Positions 6,803 to 16,171 of a DNA stretch of 53,980 nt are shown piece after piece (the stretch's first letter is position 1; each line of letters opens with the position of its first letter). The notes below the pieces were generated by a model. It saw only the letters and a list, made by a program, of their open reading frames with translations. It ran no database searches and was not told the DNA's origin. The stretch comes from Frankiales bacterium (GTDB lineage: Bacteria > Actinomycetota > Actinomycetes > S36-B12 > CAIYMF01), in contig WGLY01000034.1 of assembly GCA_016125335.1 (NCBI GenBank), forward strand, positions 1 to 53,980, in the 5' to 3' direction. The position numbers and the translations under genes are program-made.

Positions 6803-6821
6803 CCCCACGACGGGCGCCGGA

Positions 6822-7445
6822 TCACTCCGGGAGGAGCTCGCGCAGCACGGGCACGAGGGCGCGCAGCGCCCGTCCGCGGTGGCTGATGGCGTCCTTCTCC
6901 CGGTCGGAGAGCTCGGCGCTGGTCCGCTGCTCGCCGTCGGGCACGAAGATCGGGTCGTAGCCGAAGCCGTTCGTGCCCCGCCGCACGCGCACGAGCCGGC
7001 CGGGCATCTCCCCGTGGACGACGGCCTCCCGGCCGTCGGGGAGCACGAGGGCCACGGCGCAGCGGAACTGCGCGCCGAGCCGCTCGTCCGGGGTGTCGGC
7101 GAGCTGGGCGAGCACGAGCTCGAGGTTCGCGACGTCGCCCTGCCCGCCGGACCACCGGGCCGAGAGCACGCCCGGCATGCCGTTCAGGGCGTCGACGCAC
7201 AGGCCCGAGTCGTCCGACACGGCCGGGACGCCGGTGGCCGCGCAGACGGCGCGCGCCTTGAGCAGCGCGTTGCCCTCGAAGCTGTCCTCCGTCTCAGGCA
7301 CCTCGGGCACGTCGTCGAAGGCGTCGATGCCCACGACGTCGACGTGCAGGCCGGCATCGTCGAGGATGCGGGCCATCTCGCCGATCTTGTGCGCGTTGCG
7401 CGACGCGAGCACGACCGTGCGGCGGCCGTCGACCCCGCCGCTCAC
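6822..7445 (-). CDS. rdgB: XTP/dITP diphosphatase (RdgB/HAM1)
   Basis: A 207-residue house-cleaning pyrophosphatase that hydrolyses dITP and XTP to monophosphates, keeping them out of DNA and RNA. Family motifs: [16 protein letters not shown] at the start (substrate-binding Ser/Asn and Lys), [34 protein letters not shown] with the catalytic Asp pair, [12 protein letters not shown], and the final SHRGRAL. The GTG at 7445 overlaps the rph stop by four bases (GTGA), so translation is coupled to rph. This rph-rdgB pairing is conserved in actinobacteria (Rv1340-Rv1341). Confidence 0.97.
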   Translation of the reverse strand: MSGGVDGRRTVVLASRNAHKIGEMARILDDAGLHVDVVGIDAFDDVPEVPETEDSFEGNALLKARAVCAATGVPAVSDDSGLCVDALNGMPGVLSARWSGGQGDVANLELVLAQLADTPDERLGAQFRCAVALVLPDGREAVVHGEMPGRLVRVRRGTNGFGYDPIFVPDGEQRTSAELSDREKDAISHRGRALRALVPVLRELLPE

Positions 7446-8167
7446 GACGCCAGGGCCTCCGCCTGCAGGCGGGTCAGCTCCGCGCAGCCGGCCGCCGCGA
7501 GGTCGAGGAGGCGGTCGAGCAGAGCCCGGTCGAAGGGCTCGCCCTCGGCGGTCCCCTGCACCTCCACGTAACGGCCGCCGCCGGTCATCACGACGTTCAT
7601 GTCTGTGTCGGCCGCGACGTCGTCGTCGTAGTGCAGGTCGAGCCGCGGCTCGCCGTCGACGATGCCGACGCTCACCGCGGCCACCGAGTCGACGATCGGC
7701 TGAGCGCCGGCCTTCACGTGCCCCTGCGTGCGCGCCCAGGCGATCGCGTCGGCCAGGGCGACATAGGCCCCGGTGATGGCCGCGGTGCGCGTGCCGCCGT
7801 CGGCCTGGAGCACGTCGCAGTCGATCATGATCGAGTTCTCGCCGAGCGCGGAGAGGTCGACCGCCGCCCGCAGCGAGCGGCCGACGAGGCGCGAGATCTC
7901 GTGCGTGCGACCGCCGACCCGGCCCTTGACCGACTCGCGGTCGCTGCGCGTGCCGGTCGCGCGCGGCAGCATCGCGTACTCGCCGGTGACCCAGCCGAGG
8001 CCGGAGTCCTTGCGCCAGCGCGGGACCCCCGGCGTGAACGAGGCCGCGCACAGCACGCGGGTGCGGCCGAACTCGACCAGGCACGAGCCCTCCGCGTGGT
8101 CGAGCCAGCCGCGCTGGAAGGTGACGGGTCGGAGCTGGTCGGCGGCACGGCCGTCGCTGCGGGTCAT
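7442..8167 (-). CDS. rph: Ribonuclease PH
   Basis: A 241-residue phosphorolytic 3'-5' exoribonuclease that trims tRNA 3' ends, leaving nucleoside diphosphates. It starts with [13 protein letters not shown], the canonical RNase PH N-terminus, and contains [62 protein letters not shown] and [20 protein letters not shown]; the last two carry active-site and metal residues. Length is typical. The ATG at 8167 is 7 bases after a TAGGCT hexamer, so a leaderless transcript probably begins here and continues into rdgB. Confidence 0.97.
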   Translation of the reverse strand: MTRSDGRAADQLRPVTFQRGWLDHAEGSCLVEFGRTRVLCAASFTPGVPRWRKDSGLGWVTGEYAMLPRATGTRSDRESVKGRVGGRTHEISRLVGRSLRAAVDLSALGENSIMIDCDVLQADGGTRTAAITGAYVALADAIAWARTQGHVKAGAQPIVDSVAAVSVGIVDGEPRLDLHYDDDVAADTDMNVVMTGGGRYVEVQGTAEGEPFDRALLDRLLDLAAAGCAELTRLQAEALAS

Positions 8168-8174
8168 GCGCGAG

Positions 8175-8180
8175 AGCCTA
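8175..8180 (-). promoter_or_regulatory. -10 element of rph (leaderless)
   Basis: TAGGCT on the minus strand is followed by 7 bases and the ATG at 8167. Confidence 0.5.
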
Positions 8181-8211
8181 GGCCGGGCGGGGCACGGCAC
8201 CCGGCCGCGGG

Positions 8212-8955
8212 TCAGACCTCGAGCACCAGGCCCGGCTCGGCCAGCACCAGGTCGCCGTCGTAGGCCGCCCGGGCCTCGGCCTCGGTCTCCTCGCGCGGGG
8301 TCCACGGCACGAGATGGGTCAGCACCAGGCGCCCGGCGCCGGCCCGCACCGCGTGCTCGGCCGCCTGCCGCCCGGTGAGGTGCAGCCCCGGGGGGATCTC
8401 GTGGCGGTCGAGCAGCGAGGCCTCGAACAGGGCCAGGTCGGTCCCGGTCGCGATCTCGACCAGCGCGTCGCACTCCCCCGTGTCGCCGCTGAACACCAGC
8501 GAGCGCCCGCCGGCCTCGACGCGGACGGCGTAGGCCTCCACCGGGTGCGCCACGCGGACGGTCGAGACCCGGAACGGCCCCAGCTCGGTGACCGGGACGT
8601 GGTCGCGGAACTCGAACTCGCCGAGCATGCCCGGCTCCGGCGGCAGGTCGTAGGCGCGCACCATGCGCTGGTGGGTGCCCGTGGGGCCGAGCACCGGGAT
8701 CACGTGCGCCGGGCCTTCGGGCCGGTAGCGGCGCCAGACGTAGTAGGAGGTGAGGTCGAGGCAGTGGTCGGCGTGCAGGTGCGAGAGCACCACGGCGTCG
8801 ACGTCGAGCGGGTCGACGTGGCGCTGGAGCGCGCCGAAGGCGCCGTTGCCCAGGTCGAGCACGATCCGGTGCCCGTCGTGCTCGACGAGGTAGCAGGACG
8901 CCGGCGAGTCCGGGCCGGGATAGCTGCCCGAGCAGCCGACGACGGTGAGCCGCAT
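8212..8955 (-). CDS. MBL-fold metallo-hydrolase, Rv1339-like (probable cyclic-nucleotide phosphodiesterase)
   Basis: A 247-residue metallo-beta-lactamase-fold enzyme. The metal motif is [11 protein letters not shown] (HxHxDH), with further ligands in [15 protein letters not shown] and LTHLVPW. N-terminus [24 protein letters not shown] is characteristic of the Rv1339 group, an atypical class II phosphodiesterase reported to lower cAMP in mycobacteria. It sits between rph and murI in the same order as Rv1338-Rv1340, which supports orthology. Its ATG overlaps the murI stop by one base (TGATG). cAMP as substrate here is inferred from orthology; the protein also resembles tRNase Z-like hydrolases. 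Confidence 0.88.
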   Translation of the reverse strand: MRLTVVGCSGSYPGPDSPASCYLVEHDGHRIVLDLGNGAFGALQRHVDPLDVDAVVLSHLHADHCLDLTSYYVWRRYRPEGPAHVIPVLGPTGTHQRMVRAYDLPPEPGMLGEFEFRDHVPVTELGPFRVSTVRVAHPVEAYAVRVEAGGRSLVFSGDTGECDALVEIATGTDLALFEASLLDRHEIPPGLHLTGRQAAEHAVRAGAGRLVLTHLVPWTPREETEAEARAAYDGDLVLAEPGLVLEV

Positions 8956-9761
8956 CAGCCGAACACCTCGACGGCGTGCTCGACGTCGATCACCTCGGGG
9001 CCGAGGAACCGCCGGGCCAGGGTGGAGAACGGGGCGGGGTCGCCCGTGGCACGGAAGCGGTGAACCGGCGGCGGGAGCGACGGGTCGCGCTCGAGCCCGT
9101 GGGCCACGAGGGTGCGGTAGACGTCGAGCGCGGTCTCGTCGGCGCTGTTGACCAGGGTGACCTCCTCGCCCACGACATAGGAGATGACGCCGGACAGCAG
9201 CGGGTAGTGCGTGCAGCCGAGCACGAGGGTGTCGACGCCCTGCGCGCTCACGGGGTCGAGGTACTCGTGCGCGACCGCCTGGAGCTCGGGGCCGCCGGTG
9301 ACGCCCTCCTCGACGAACTCGACGAACCGCGGGCAGGCCTGCTGCACCAGCTCGATGTGCGGCGCCGCGGCGAAGGCGTCGGCGTAGGCCCCGCTGGTGA
9401 CCGTCGCCCGCGTGCCGATGACGCCGACCCGGCCGTTGCGGGTCACCCGCGCGGCGCGGCGGACCGCGGGCTGGATCACCTCGACGACGGGCACCGCGTA
9501 GCGCTCGCGCGCGTCGCGCAGGACGGCGGCGCTCGCGGAGTTGCACGCGATCACGAGCAGCTTGACGCCCTGGTCGACGAGGTGGTCCATCACGTCGAGG
9601 GCGAAGGCGCGCACCTCGGGGATGGGGCGCGGGCCGTAGGGGCCGCGCGCGGTGTCGCCGACGTAGAGCACCGGCTCGTGCGGGAGCTGGTCGAGGACGG
9701 CCCGGGCCACCGTGAGACCGCCGACCCCCGAGTCGAAGATGCCGATGGGCGAGTCCGTCAC
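8955..9761 (-). CDS. murI: Glutamate racemase
   Basis: A 268-residue cytoplasmic enzyme making D-glutamate for peptidoglycan. Motifs in order: [44 protein letters not shown] with the first catalytic Cys, and [11 protein letters not shown] with the second. The open frame extends upstream, but the conserved start is the GTG at 9761, which is preceded by TAGGCT at 7 bases. The following MBL gene overlaps by one base, making murI-MBL a coupled pair. Confidence 0.97.
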   Translation of the reverse strand: MTDSPIGIFDSGVGGLTVARAVLDQLPHEPVLYVGDTARGPYGPRPIPEVRAFALDVMDHLVDQGVKLLVIACNSASAAVLRDARERYAVPVVEVIQPAVRRAARVTRNGRVGVIGTRATVTSGAYADAFAAAPHIELVQQACPRFVEFVEEGVTGGPELQAVAHEYLDPVSAQGVDTLVLGCTHYPLLSGVISYVVGEEVTLVNSADETALDVYRTLVAHGLERDPSLPPPVHRFRATGDPAPFSTLARRFLGPEVIDVEHAVEVFG

Positions 9762-9768
9762 GCCTGCG

Positions 9769-9774
9769 AGCCTA
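9769..9774 (-). promoter_or_regulatory. -10 element of murI (leaderless)
   Basis: TAGGCT on the minus strand is followed by 7 bases and the GTG at 9761. Confidence 0.5.
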
Positions 9775-9954
9775 GGGCCACCGCCGCCGTGCCGCGGCCA
9801 GCCCGCGCGGGCGCTGTGAGCGCCGCCACGGAGGGCGCCGTCACCCGTTCGCGTGCCACGTTCGGAGCAGCCCCGGCCCCGGCCGCTCAAGCCGGGCCTC
9901 CTGCCACCCGATGGACGCGGCCAGTGGCGGACCCTGGGTGGGGGTGGCGGAGCG

Positions 9955-10857
9955 ATGTCGAGTGCGCCGGGCTGGTACGCCGACCCCGCGGCCGAGGACC
10001 GCGTGCGCTACTGGGACGGGACGGCCTGGTCGGCCGAGTCGCACCCCGTCCCGGGCAGCGTCGCGGCGCTCGTCCTCGACCCGCCCCACGAGGTGCTGCC
10101 CGACGTCGTCGAGGAGCCTGACGAGACCCCCGTCCCCTGGTGGCGCCGCCCGGCCGTGGCCGCCGGGGCGACCGCGGTGTCGGTCGTCCTGCTGGTCGCG
10201 GGCGGCGTGGCCTGGCGGGCGCTCTCGGCGTCCGAGCCGCCGCCGCAGCCGGTCGCGACCTCCGGCCCGGCGCTCAAGGCGGCGGGCGCGGGCCGCCAGC
10301 TCGACGGGTTCCGGCCGCCCGAGGACGTGCCGGAGGTGGGGGTCCACGCGGCACCCGCACCGCACGGCACCGTGCTGACGGCCGCCACGCTGGCCGGCTG
10401 GTGCGGCGCCGCGGCGGCCACCGACGGCACCCGCATCGCGCGGCGGACCTGGACCGTCACGATGCCGGCAGGCCATCCGGGCGCGCGCGTGGAGGCGGTC
10501 GCCTACGCCGACGCCGACCGGGCCCGGGCCGCGTTCGAGGAGTTCGGGGCGCACGCCCAGGCGTGCGCCGGGCGCAGCACGGTGGGCACGCGCACCGTGC
10601 GCTGGTCGCCGGTGTCGTTCGAGCAGCTGGCCGTGGGCGGCGACGGCTCGGTGGCGGCGCGGGCCGTGGTGGCCACGGACACCCGGACCCGCGGCACCCC
10701 GACGCGGCGCGCCTACACGATGACGGTCGCCGCGCAGCGGGGGCAGTTCCTGGCGCTGGTCACCAGCACCCAGGCCACGCCGTTCACGCCCGGGGACCTC
10801 GAGCGGCTGCGCCTGCTCTGGGTGGACCAGACGGCGTTCCTCGACGGGACGCCCTGA
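9955..10857 (+). CDS. DUF2510 domain single-pass membrane protein
   Basis: About 300 residues. The N-terminus [22 protein letters not shown] is the DUF2510 motif, a short WYxDP...WDGxxW module found at the cytosolic end of actinobacterial membrane proteins. Residues ~65-88 form one membrane helix ([21 protein letters not shown]). The remaining ~210 residues would be extracytoplasmic, with two cysteines (LAGWCGAA and AQACAGR) that could form a disulfide. No known catalytic domain is seen. It lies on the opposite strand from its neighbours, in the slot that Rv1337 (rhomboid protease) occupies in M. tuberculosis. Role unknown. Confidence 0.85.
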   Translation: MSSAPGWYADPAAEDRVRYWDGTAWSAESHPVPGSVAALVLDPPHEVLPDVVEEPDETPVPWWRRPAVAAGATAVSVVLLVAGGVAWRALSASEPPPQPVATSGPALKAAGAGRQLDGFRPPEDVPEVGVHAAPAPHGTVLTAATLAGWCGAAAATDGTRIARRTWTVTMPAGHPGARVEAVAYADADRARAAFEEFGAHAQACAGRSTVGTRTVRWSPVSFEQLAVGGDGSVAARAVVATDTRTRGTPTRRAYTMTVAAQRGQFLALVTSTQATPFTPGDLERLRLLWVDQTAFLDGTP

Positions 10858-10879
10858 CGGCGGTCGCGTCCGTGGGGCC

Positions 10880-12103
<1,224 letters not shown>

Positions 12104-12107
<4 letters not shown>

Positions 12108-12229
12108 GGTGGGACGTACTCCGCTCGTGGTGCCCGGCGGGGCCGGGCGGCTGCGTTCTGGTCGGTGCGCCGTGCTGTCGGTGCCGGCCGGGCTCCGCGC
12201 GGGGCGGGGCGCCGGGCAGGCCCGACCAT
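12104..12229 (-). CDS. Possible 41-residue leader peptide overlapping cysO
   Basis: An Arg/Pro/Ala-rich frame beginning MVGPARRPAPRGARP and ending AEYVPP. Its TGA overlaps the cysO ATG (ATGA), and its ATG lies 10 bases after a TACCCT hexamer (12240-12245), so it would start within a few bases of the mRNA 5' end. The arrangement suggests translational coupling or attenuation of cysO. There is no cysteine codon, so it is not a Cys-attenuator of the mycobacterial type. The composition is typical of random GC-rich frames, so it may be a non-coding leader. Confidence 0.3.
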
Positions 12230-12367
12230 GGCAAGTCCGAGGGTAGGCCGCCCTATTCCCGCGCACGAATCCGGCGCGGCACCGTGCGTCCGCATGCCGA
12301 GACGGACCGGCTCACCCGTCGGACGTGGCCGGCGCCGGGGCCGACGACATCGGCCCGGAGGGTGGCG

Positions 12368-12784
12368 TCAGACCACCCGCACCGGCTCCTCGGTGACGAC
12401 GCCGTCGACGATGCGGAACGACCGCAGCTCGTAGGGGCCGTCCTCCGAGCCTGTCTCGCGCGTGGACACGAGCACGTAGTGGGCGTCGGGCTCGGAGGCG
12501 TAGGAGACGTCGGTGCGCGAGGGGTAGGCCTCGGTGGCCGTGTGCGAGTGGTAGACGACGACCGGCACCTCGTCGCGCTCGTCCATCTCCCGGTACAGGC
12601 GCAGCAGGTCCATCGAGTCGAACTCGTAGAACGTCGGCGAGCGCGCGGCGTTGACCATGGGGACGAACCGCTCGGGCCGGTCGGTGCCGGCCGGGCCGGC
12701 GATGACGCCGCACGCCTCGTCGGGGTGGTCCTGGCGGGCGTGGGCGACCATGGCGTCGACGAGGTCCCGGCGGATCGTGAGCAT
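12368..12784 (-). CDS. mec: Mec, JAMM-family CysO-cysteine peptidase
   Basis: A 138-residue zinc metalloprotease of the JAB1/MPN+ (JAMM) class that releases cysteine from the CysO-Cys adduct. The JAMM signature is clear: an upstream Glu23 in PDEACGVIAG, then H79-S-H81 and PSRTD with Ser89 and Asp92. Length agrees with Mtb Rv1334. The ATG at 12784 is 6 bases after TACCCT, pointing to a leaderless transcript starting here. Mec, CysO and CysM are consecutive but separated by a 260-base region upstream of cysO with its own likely promoter. Confidence 0.96.
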   Translation of the reverse strand: MLTIRRDLVDAMVAHARQDHPDEACGVIAGPAGTDRPERFVPMVNAARSPTFYEFDSMDLLRLYREMDERDEVPVVVYHSHTATEAYPSRTDVSYASEPDAHYVLVSTRETGSEDGPYELRSFRIVDGVVTEEPVRVV

Positions 12785-12790
12785 GGCGTC

Positions 12791-12796
12791 AGGGTA
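12791..12796 (-). promoter_or_regulatory. -10 element of mec (leaderless)
   Basis: TACCCT on the minus strand is followed by 6 bases and the ATG at 12784. Confidence 0.55.
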
Positions 12797-12865
12797 GGAG
12801 ACCGGCCCGCGCCCCGGTCGGCGGGCAGCGGCGCCCGGGTGCCGGGCCCTCCGGGACCGACGCGC

Positions 12866-13465
12866 TCACCCCTCGCCGCTGGCCGTGCCGTCCGGCTCGT
12901 CGTCGAGCCCGGGGTCCAGGCCGGTCAGCGCGTGGACCAGCGTCTCCTGCAGGTAGGTCAGCCAGTCGTAGACGTGGTAGAGCGCCACCAGCGGGTGGTC
13001 CTCGGGCAGGGCCAGGAACTCGTCGTGGTTGTCCTCCTGCACCCCCAGCCGGCTGCCGAGGGTGAGGCGCAGGTCGTTGAGCGTCCCGAGCCAGGACTGG
13101 GCCTCGGCCTCGGTGAGCACGAGCTTGTCGCCCGAACGGCGCAGCGTGCCGGCCACCGTGCGGGCGTGCGCCAGCTTGGTGTCGCGCAGCGAGCGCTCGG
13201 TGAACCGGCGGAACTCCGCGGCCGCGTCGTCGTCGTCGCGATAGGCGTCGGGGAACAGCCGAGCCAGGGCCGGGTCGTCCGGCCGCTGCGCCTCGGGGTC
13301 GATCCCCACGAGCTGCGCGAGCGGGTCGGCGTCGGCCCAGTCGTCGTCGGGGGCGACGAACTCCTCGAGCTGGCCGACGAGGTCGAGCAGGATGCTGCGC
13401 TCCACCTCGTCCGCGCGCAGCTGCACGCGGCCGGTGAGGCTGCGCCGGAAGCCGTGCACGCCCAT
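12866..13465 (-). CDS. DUF2017 protein
   Basis: A 199-residue acidic cytoplasmic protein, orthologue by position of Rv1332, always found after clpS in actinobacteria. Recognisable stretches include VQLRADEVERSILLDLVGQLEEFV, DPALARLFPDAYRDDDDAAAEFRRFTERSLRDTKL and LTEAEAQSWLGTLNDLRLTLGSRLGV. It is predicted to be mostly helical with no signal peptide or membrane helix. Its ATG overlaps the clpS stop by one base, so expression is coupled to clpS. A role linked to ClpS-dependent proteolysis is suggested only by this strict neighbourhood. Confidence 0.9.
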   Translation of the reverse strand: MGVHGFRRSLTGRVQLRADEVERSILLDLVGQLEEFVAPDDDWADADPLAQLVGIDPEAQRPDDPALARLFPDAYRDDDDAAAEFRRFTERSLRDTKLAHARTVAGTLRRSGDKLVLTEAEAQSWLGTLNDLRLTLGSRLGVQEDNHDEFLALPEDHPLVALYHVYDWLTYLQETLVHALTGLDPGLDDEPDGTASGEG

Positions 13466-13755
13466 CAGTCGTCCTTCTGCAGCGTCGCCCAGAGGCCGTA
13501 GGAGTGCATCGCGGTGACGTCGCGCTCCATCTCCTCGCGCGACCCGCTCGACACCACGGCCCGTCCCTCGTAGTGGACGCTGCGCATGAGGCTCTCGGCC
13601 TTCTCCCGTGGGTACTTGAAGTAGGTCATGAACACGTACGTGACGTAGGACATGAGGTTGACCGGGTCGTTCCAGACGATGGTGACCCACGGGTTCTCCG
13701 GCGCCGTGACGTCGTCGACGTCCGGCCGCTCGAGCTCGACCGGCGCGGTTCCCAC
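13465..13755 (-). CDS. clpS: ATP-dependent Clp protease adaptor ClpS
   Basis: A 96-residue adaptor delivering N-degron substrates to ClpC/ClpA-ClpP. The binding-pocket motif [19 protein letters not shown] contains the conserved Asn-Asp pair, and [18 protein letters not shown] carries the conserved His region. The GTG at 13755 is the only fitting start; the actinobacterial type lacks a long N-terminal tail. It heads a coupled clpS-DUF2017 pair. Confidence 0.96.
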   Translation of the reverse strand: MGTAPVELERPDVDDVTAPENPWVTIVWNDPVNLMSYVTYVFMTYFKYPREKAESLMRSVHYEGRAVVSSGSREEMERDVTAMHSYGLWATLQKDD

Positions 13756-13820
13756 CGCCCCATGCTCGCACGCAGCCGCCGCGCCCCGTCGCGGCGGCGA
13801 CCACGCGAGTCCCGGCGTCG

Positions 13821-13826
13821 TACCCT
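13821..13826 (+). promoter_or_regulatory. -10 element of class V aminotransferase gene (leaderless)
   Basis: TACCCT is followed by 6 bases and the GTG at 13833. The GGAGG between them is too close to the start to work as a ribosome site, which favours a leaderless message. Confidence 0.5.
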
Positions 13827-13832
13827 CGGAGG

Positions 13833-15557
13833 GTGTCCGACGAGCTGCTCCCGATCCCGCCCCGAGACCCGTCCCTGCCGGAGCCGCCGCTGCTCGCCGC
13901 GATCCGCGACGGCGTCATCGGCGACGACCAGGTGATGCACGGCCCCTACGGCCCGCGCCGGGTGACCTACGCCGACTACACCGCGTCCGGCCGCGCGCTG
14001 GGCTTCATCGAGGACTTCATCCGCGCCGAGGTCCTGCCGCGCTACGCCAACACCCACACCGAGAGCAGCGGCACGGGGCTTCAGACCACGCGGCTGCGCG
14101 AGGACGCGCGCGCGATCGTGCACGAGAGCCTCGGGTGCGGCGAGGACGCCGTCGTCATCTTCTGCGGCTCGGGCTCCACGGGCGCGATCGACAAGCTGGT
14201 GGGGATCCTCGGGCTGCGCATCCCAGCCGACCTCGACCGCCGCTACGGCTTCTCCGCGCAGATCCCGCCCGAGCAGCGGCCGGTGGTGTTCATCGGCCCC
14301 TACGAGCACCACTCCAACGAGCTGCCCTGGCGCGAGTCGATCGCGGACGTGGTGCAGATCCCGGAGGACGCCGACGGCCACATCGACGCCGTCCGCCTCG
14401 AGGCCGAGCTCGTGGCCCACGCGGACCGCCCGCTCAAGATCGGGTCGTTCAGCGCCGCGTCGAACGTCACCGGGATCATGACCGACACCCGCGGCATCGC
14501 CTCGCTCCTGCACCGGCACGGCGCGCTGTCGTTCTGGGACTACGCGGCCGCCGCGCCCTACCTCGACATCGACATGTCCGCGGATCCGGCGGACCCGCTC
14601 TCGTACAAGGACGCGGTGATGCTCTCGCCGCACAAGTTCGTGGGCGGCCCCGGCACGCCGGGAGTGCTCGGCGTGCGCCGCGACCTGCTCACCAACTCGG
14701 TGCCCGTCGTCGTCGGCGGCGGCACGGTCGCCTACGTCAACCCGGCCGAGCACGTCTACCTCTCCGACCCCGTGCACCGCGAGGAGGCCGGCACGCCGGC
14801 CATCGTGGAGTCGATCCGGGCAGGCATGGTGTTCGGCCTCAAGCGCAGCGTGGGCACCGACGTCATCCGGGCCCACGAGTCGGACTTCCTGCGCCGGGCC
14901 GTGGAGGCCTGGAACCAGCACGAGAACATCGAGATCCTCGGCAACAAGGACGCCGAGCGCCTCTCGATCGTGTCGTTCACGGTCCGCCGGCCCGGCGGGC
15001 GCTACCTGCACCACAACCTCGTGGTCGCCGTCCTCAACGACCTGTTCGGCATCCAGAGCCGCGGGGGCTGCTCCTGCGCCGGCCCGTACGGCCACCGGCT
15101 GCTGGGCATCGACCTCGAGCGCAGCCACGAGTTCGAGCGCGAGATCACCCACGGGTGCGAGGGCATCAAGCCCGGCTGGGTGCGCGTGAACTTCAACTAC
15201 TTCATCAGCGACGCGGTGTTCGAGTACGTCGTGCAGGCCGTGGGACTGATCGCCGACCACGGCTGGAAGCTCGTCCCCCACTACCGGTTCGACCTCGCCT
15301 CGGGCCGCTGGCGGCACAAGGACGGCCCGGTCGAGCCCCCGCTGCGGCTGTCCCAGGTCTCCTACGTCGACGGCGTCCTCACCTACCCCTGCCACGACGA
15401 CCGGGCGCCGGAGTCCGACCTCGCCGGCTACCTCCGCTTCGCGCACGAGCTCATGGACGGCCTCCCCGACCCGGGCGAGGAGGTCGCCCGCAGCCGGGTC
15501 AGCGAGGACTTCGAGCACCTGCGCTGGTTCGAGCTGCCCGACGTCTGCCTCACCTGA
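13833..15557 (+). CDS. Class V aminotransferase / cysteine-desulfurase-like PLP enzyme
   Basis: A 574-residue protein, longer than NifS/SufS (about 400). The fold-type-I core is visible: [29 protein letters not shown] (PLP phosphate loop), [28 protein letters not shown], a conserved Asp in [11 protein letters not shown], and the PLP-lysine motif [18 protein letters not shown] Cys-rich loop [12 protein letters not shown] occupies the place of the desulfurase catalytic Cys. The final ~130 residues are an extra domain. Substrate is unknown. It is divergent from clpS and next to the cysteine-synthesis genes, so a sulfur-related role is possible but not shown. Confidence 0.88.
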   Translation: MSDELLPIPPRDPSLPEPPLLAAIRDGVIGDDQVMHGPYGPRRVTYADYTASGRALGFIEDFIRAEVLPRYANTHTESSGTGLQTTRLREDARAIVHESLGCGEDAVVIFCGSGSTGAIDKLVGILGLRIPADLDRRYGFSAQIPPEQRPVVFIGPYEHHSNELPWRESIADVVQIPEDADGHIDAVRLEAELVAHADRPLKIGSFSAASNVTGIMTDTRGIASLLHRHGALSFWDYAAAAPYLDIDMSADPADPLSYKDAVMLSPHKFVGGPGTPGVLGVRRDLLTNSVPVVVGGGTVAYVNPAEHVYLSDPVHREEAGTPAIVESIRAGMVFGLKRSVGTDVIRAHESDFLRRAVEAWNQHENIEILGNKDAERLSIVSFTVRRPGGRYLHHNLVVAVLNDLFGIQSRGGCSCAGPYGHRLLGIDLERSHEFEREITHGCEGIKPGWVRVNFNYFISDAVFEYVVQAVGLIADHGWKLVPHYRFDLASGRWRHKDGPVEPPLRLSQVSYVDGVLTYPCHDDRAPESDLAGYLRFAHELMDGLPDPGEEVARSRVSEDFEHLRWFELPDVCLT

Positions 15558-15573
15558 GGACGCTCCGAGCCGG

Positions 15574-16110
15574 TCAGCCCTGCTCGTTCAGCAGCTGGAA
15601 GAGCACGTGGTCCTGCCACGTGCCCGCGATGCGCAGGTAGCGCGGCGCGAGGCCGAAGCGCTCGAAGCCGTTGCGGGCCAGCACCTTCTGCGAGGCGTGA
15701 TTGTGCCGCAGCGTGCCCGCCTGGAGCCGGTGCAGGCCCAGCTCGCCGAAGGCGATGCCCACCATCCGCGCGGCAGCCCGCGTCGCGACGCCGCGGCCGG
15801 TGCAGTCGCGGCGGACCCAGTAGCCGAGGTTCGCCGACAGGAACGGCCCGCGCACGATGCCGCTCAGCGTGATGCGCCCGACGATCCGCGCGCTCCCGCC
15901 GGCGTCGTCCTCCTCCACGATCACGTGCGGCAGCGCCCCGCCGCGCGAGTGGTCGTCGAGCACGAGGGCCACGGCCGTGGCCTGGCCCGCCTCGGTGAAC
16001 CACTCGGGGGTCCGCGCCGGCTCCCAAGGCGCCAGGAACTCCCGCTCGGCCGCCGCGACGGCGGCGAGCTCCGCGGCGTCGTCGAGCGAGACCAGCCTCG
16101 TCGTCAGCAC
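15574..16110 (-). CDS. RimJ/RimL-type GNAT N-acetyltransferase
   Basis: About 178 residues of the RimJ/RimL (acetyltransf_3) type, which acetylate protein N-termini or small amines. Visible features: TTRLVSLDDAAELAAV at the start, GRITLSGIVRGPFLSANLGYWV, RDCTGRGVATRAAARMVGIAFGELGLHRL (CoA-binding loop R/Q-x2-G-x-G/A), and NHASQKVLARNGFERFG. The GTG at 16110 is preceded by CACGAT at 6 bases; a GTG at 16158 would add 16 residues. Substrate unknown. It follows the GH18 gene in the same direction. Confidence 0.88.
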   Translation of the reverse strand: MLTTRLVSLDDAAELAAVAAAEREFLAPWEPARTPEWFTEAGQATAVALVLDDHSRGGALPHVIVEEDDAGGSARIVGRITLSGIVRGPFLSANLGYWVRRDCTGRGVATRAAARMVGIAFGELGLHRLQAGTLRHNHASQKVLARNGFERFGLAPRYLRIAGTWQDHVLFQLLNEQG

Positions 16111-16171
16111 GGCCCCATCGTGCCAGCGCCGGCCTGCGCGGCCGGCCACACCTGCCACCCGCGTCCGGCGC

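Noticed and set aside
12246-12367. SAM or other known riboswitch upstream of cysO
   Set aside because: No recognisable conserved core; only a -10-like hexamer and a leader ORF are visible.
13626-15518. 630-codon minus-strand open frame opposite the class V aminotransferase
   Set aside because: Shadow of a gene with recognisable PLP motifs; the frame also runs into clpS in a wrong phase.
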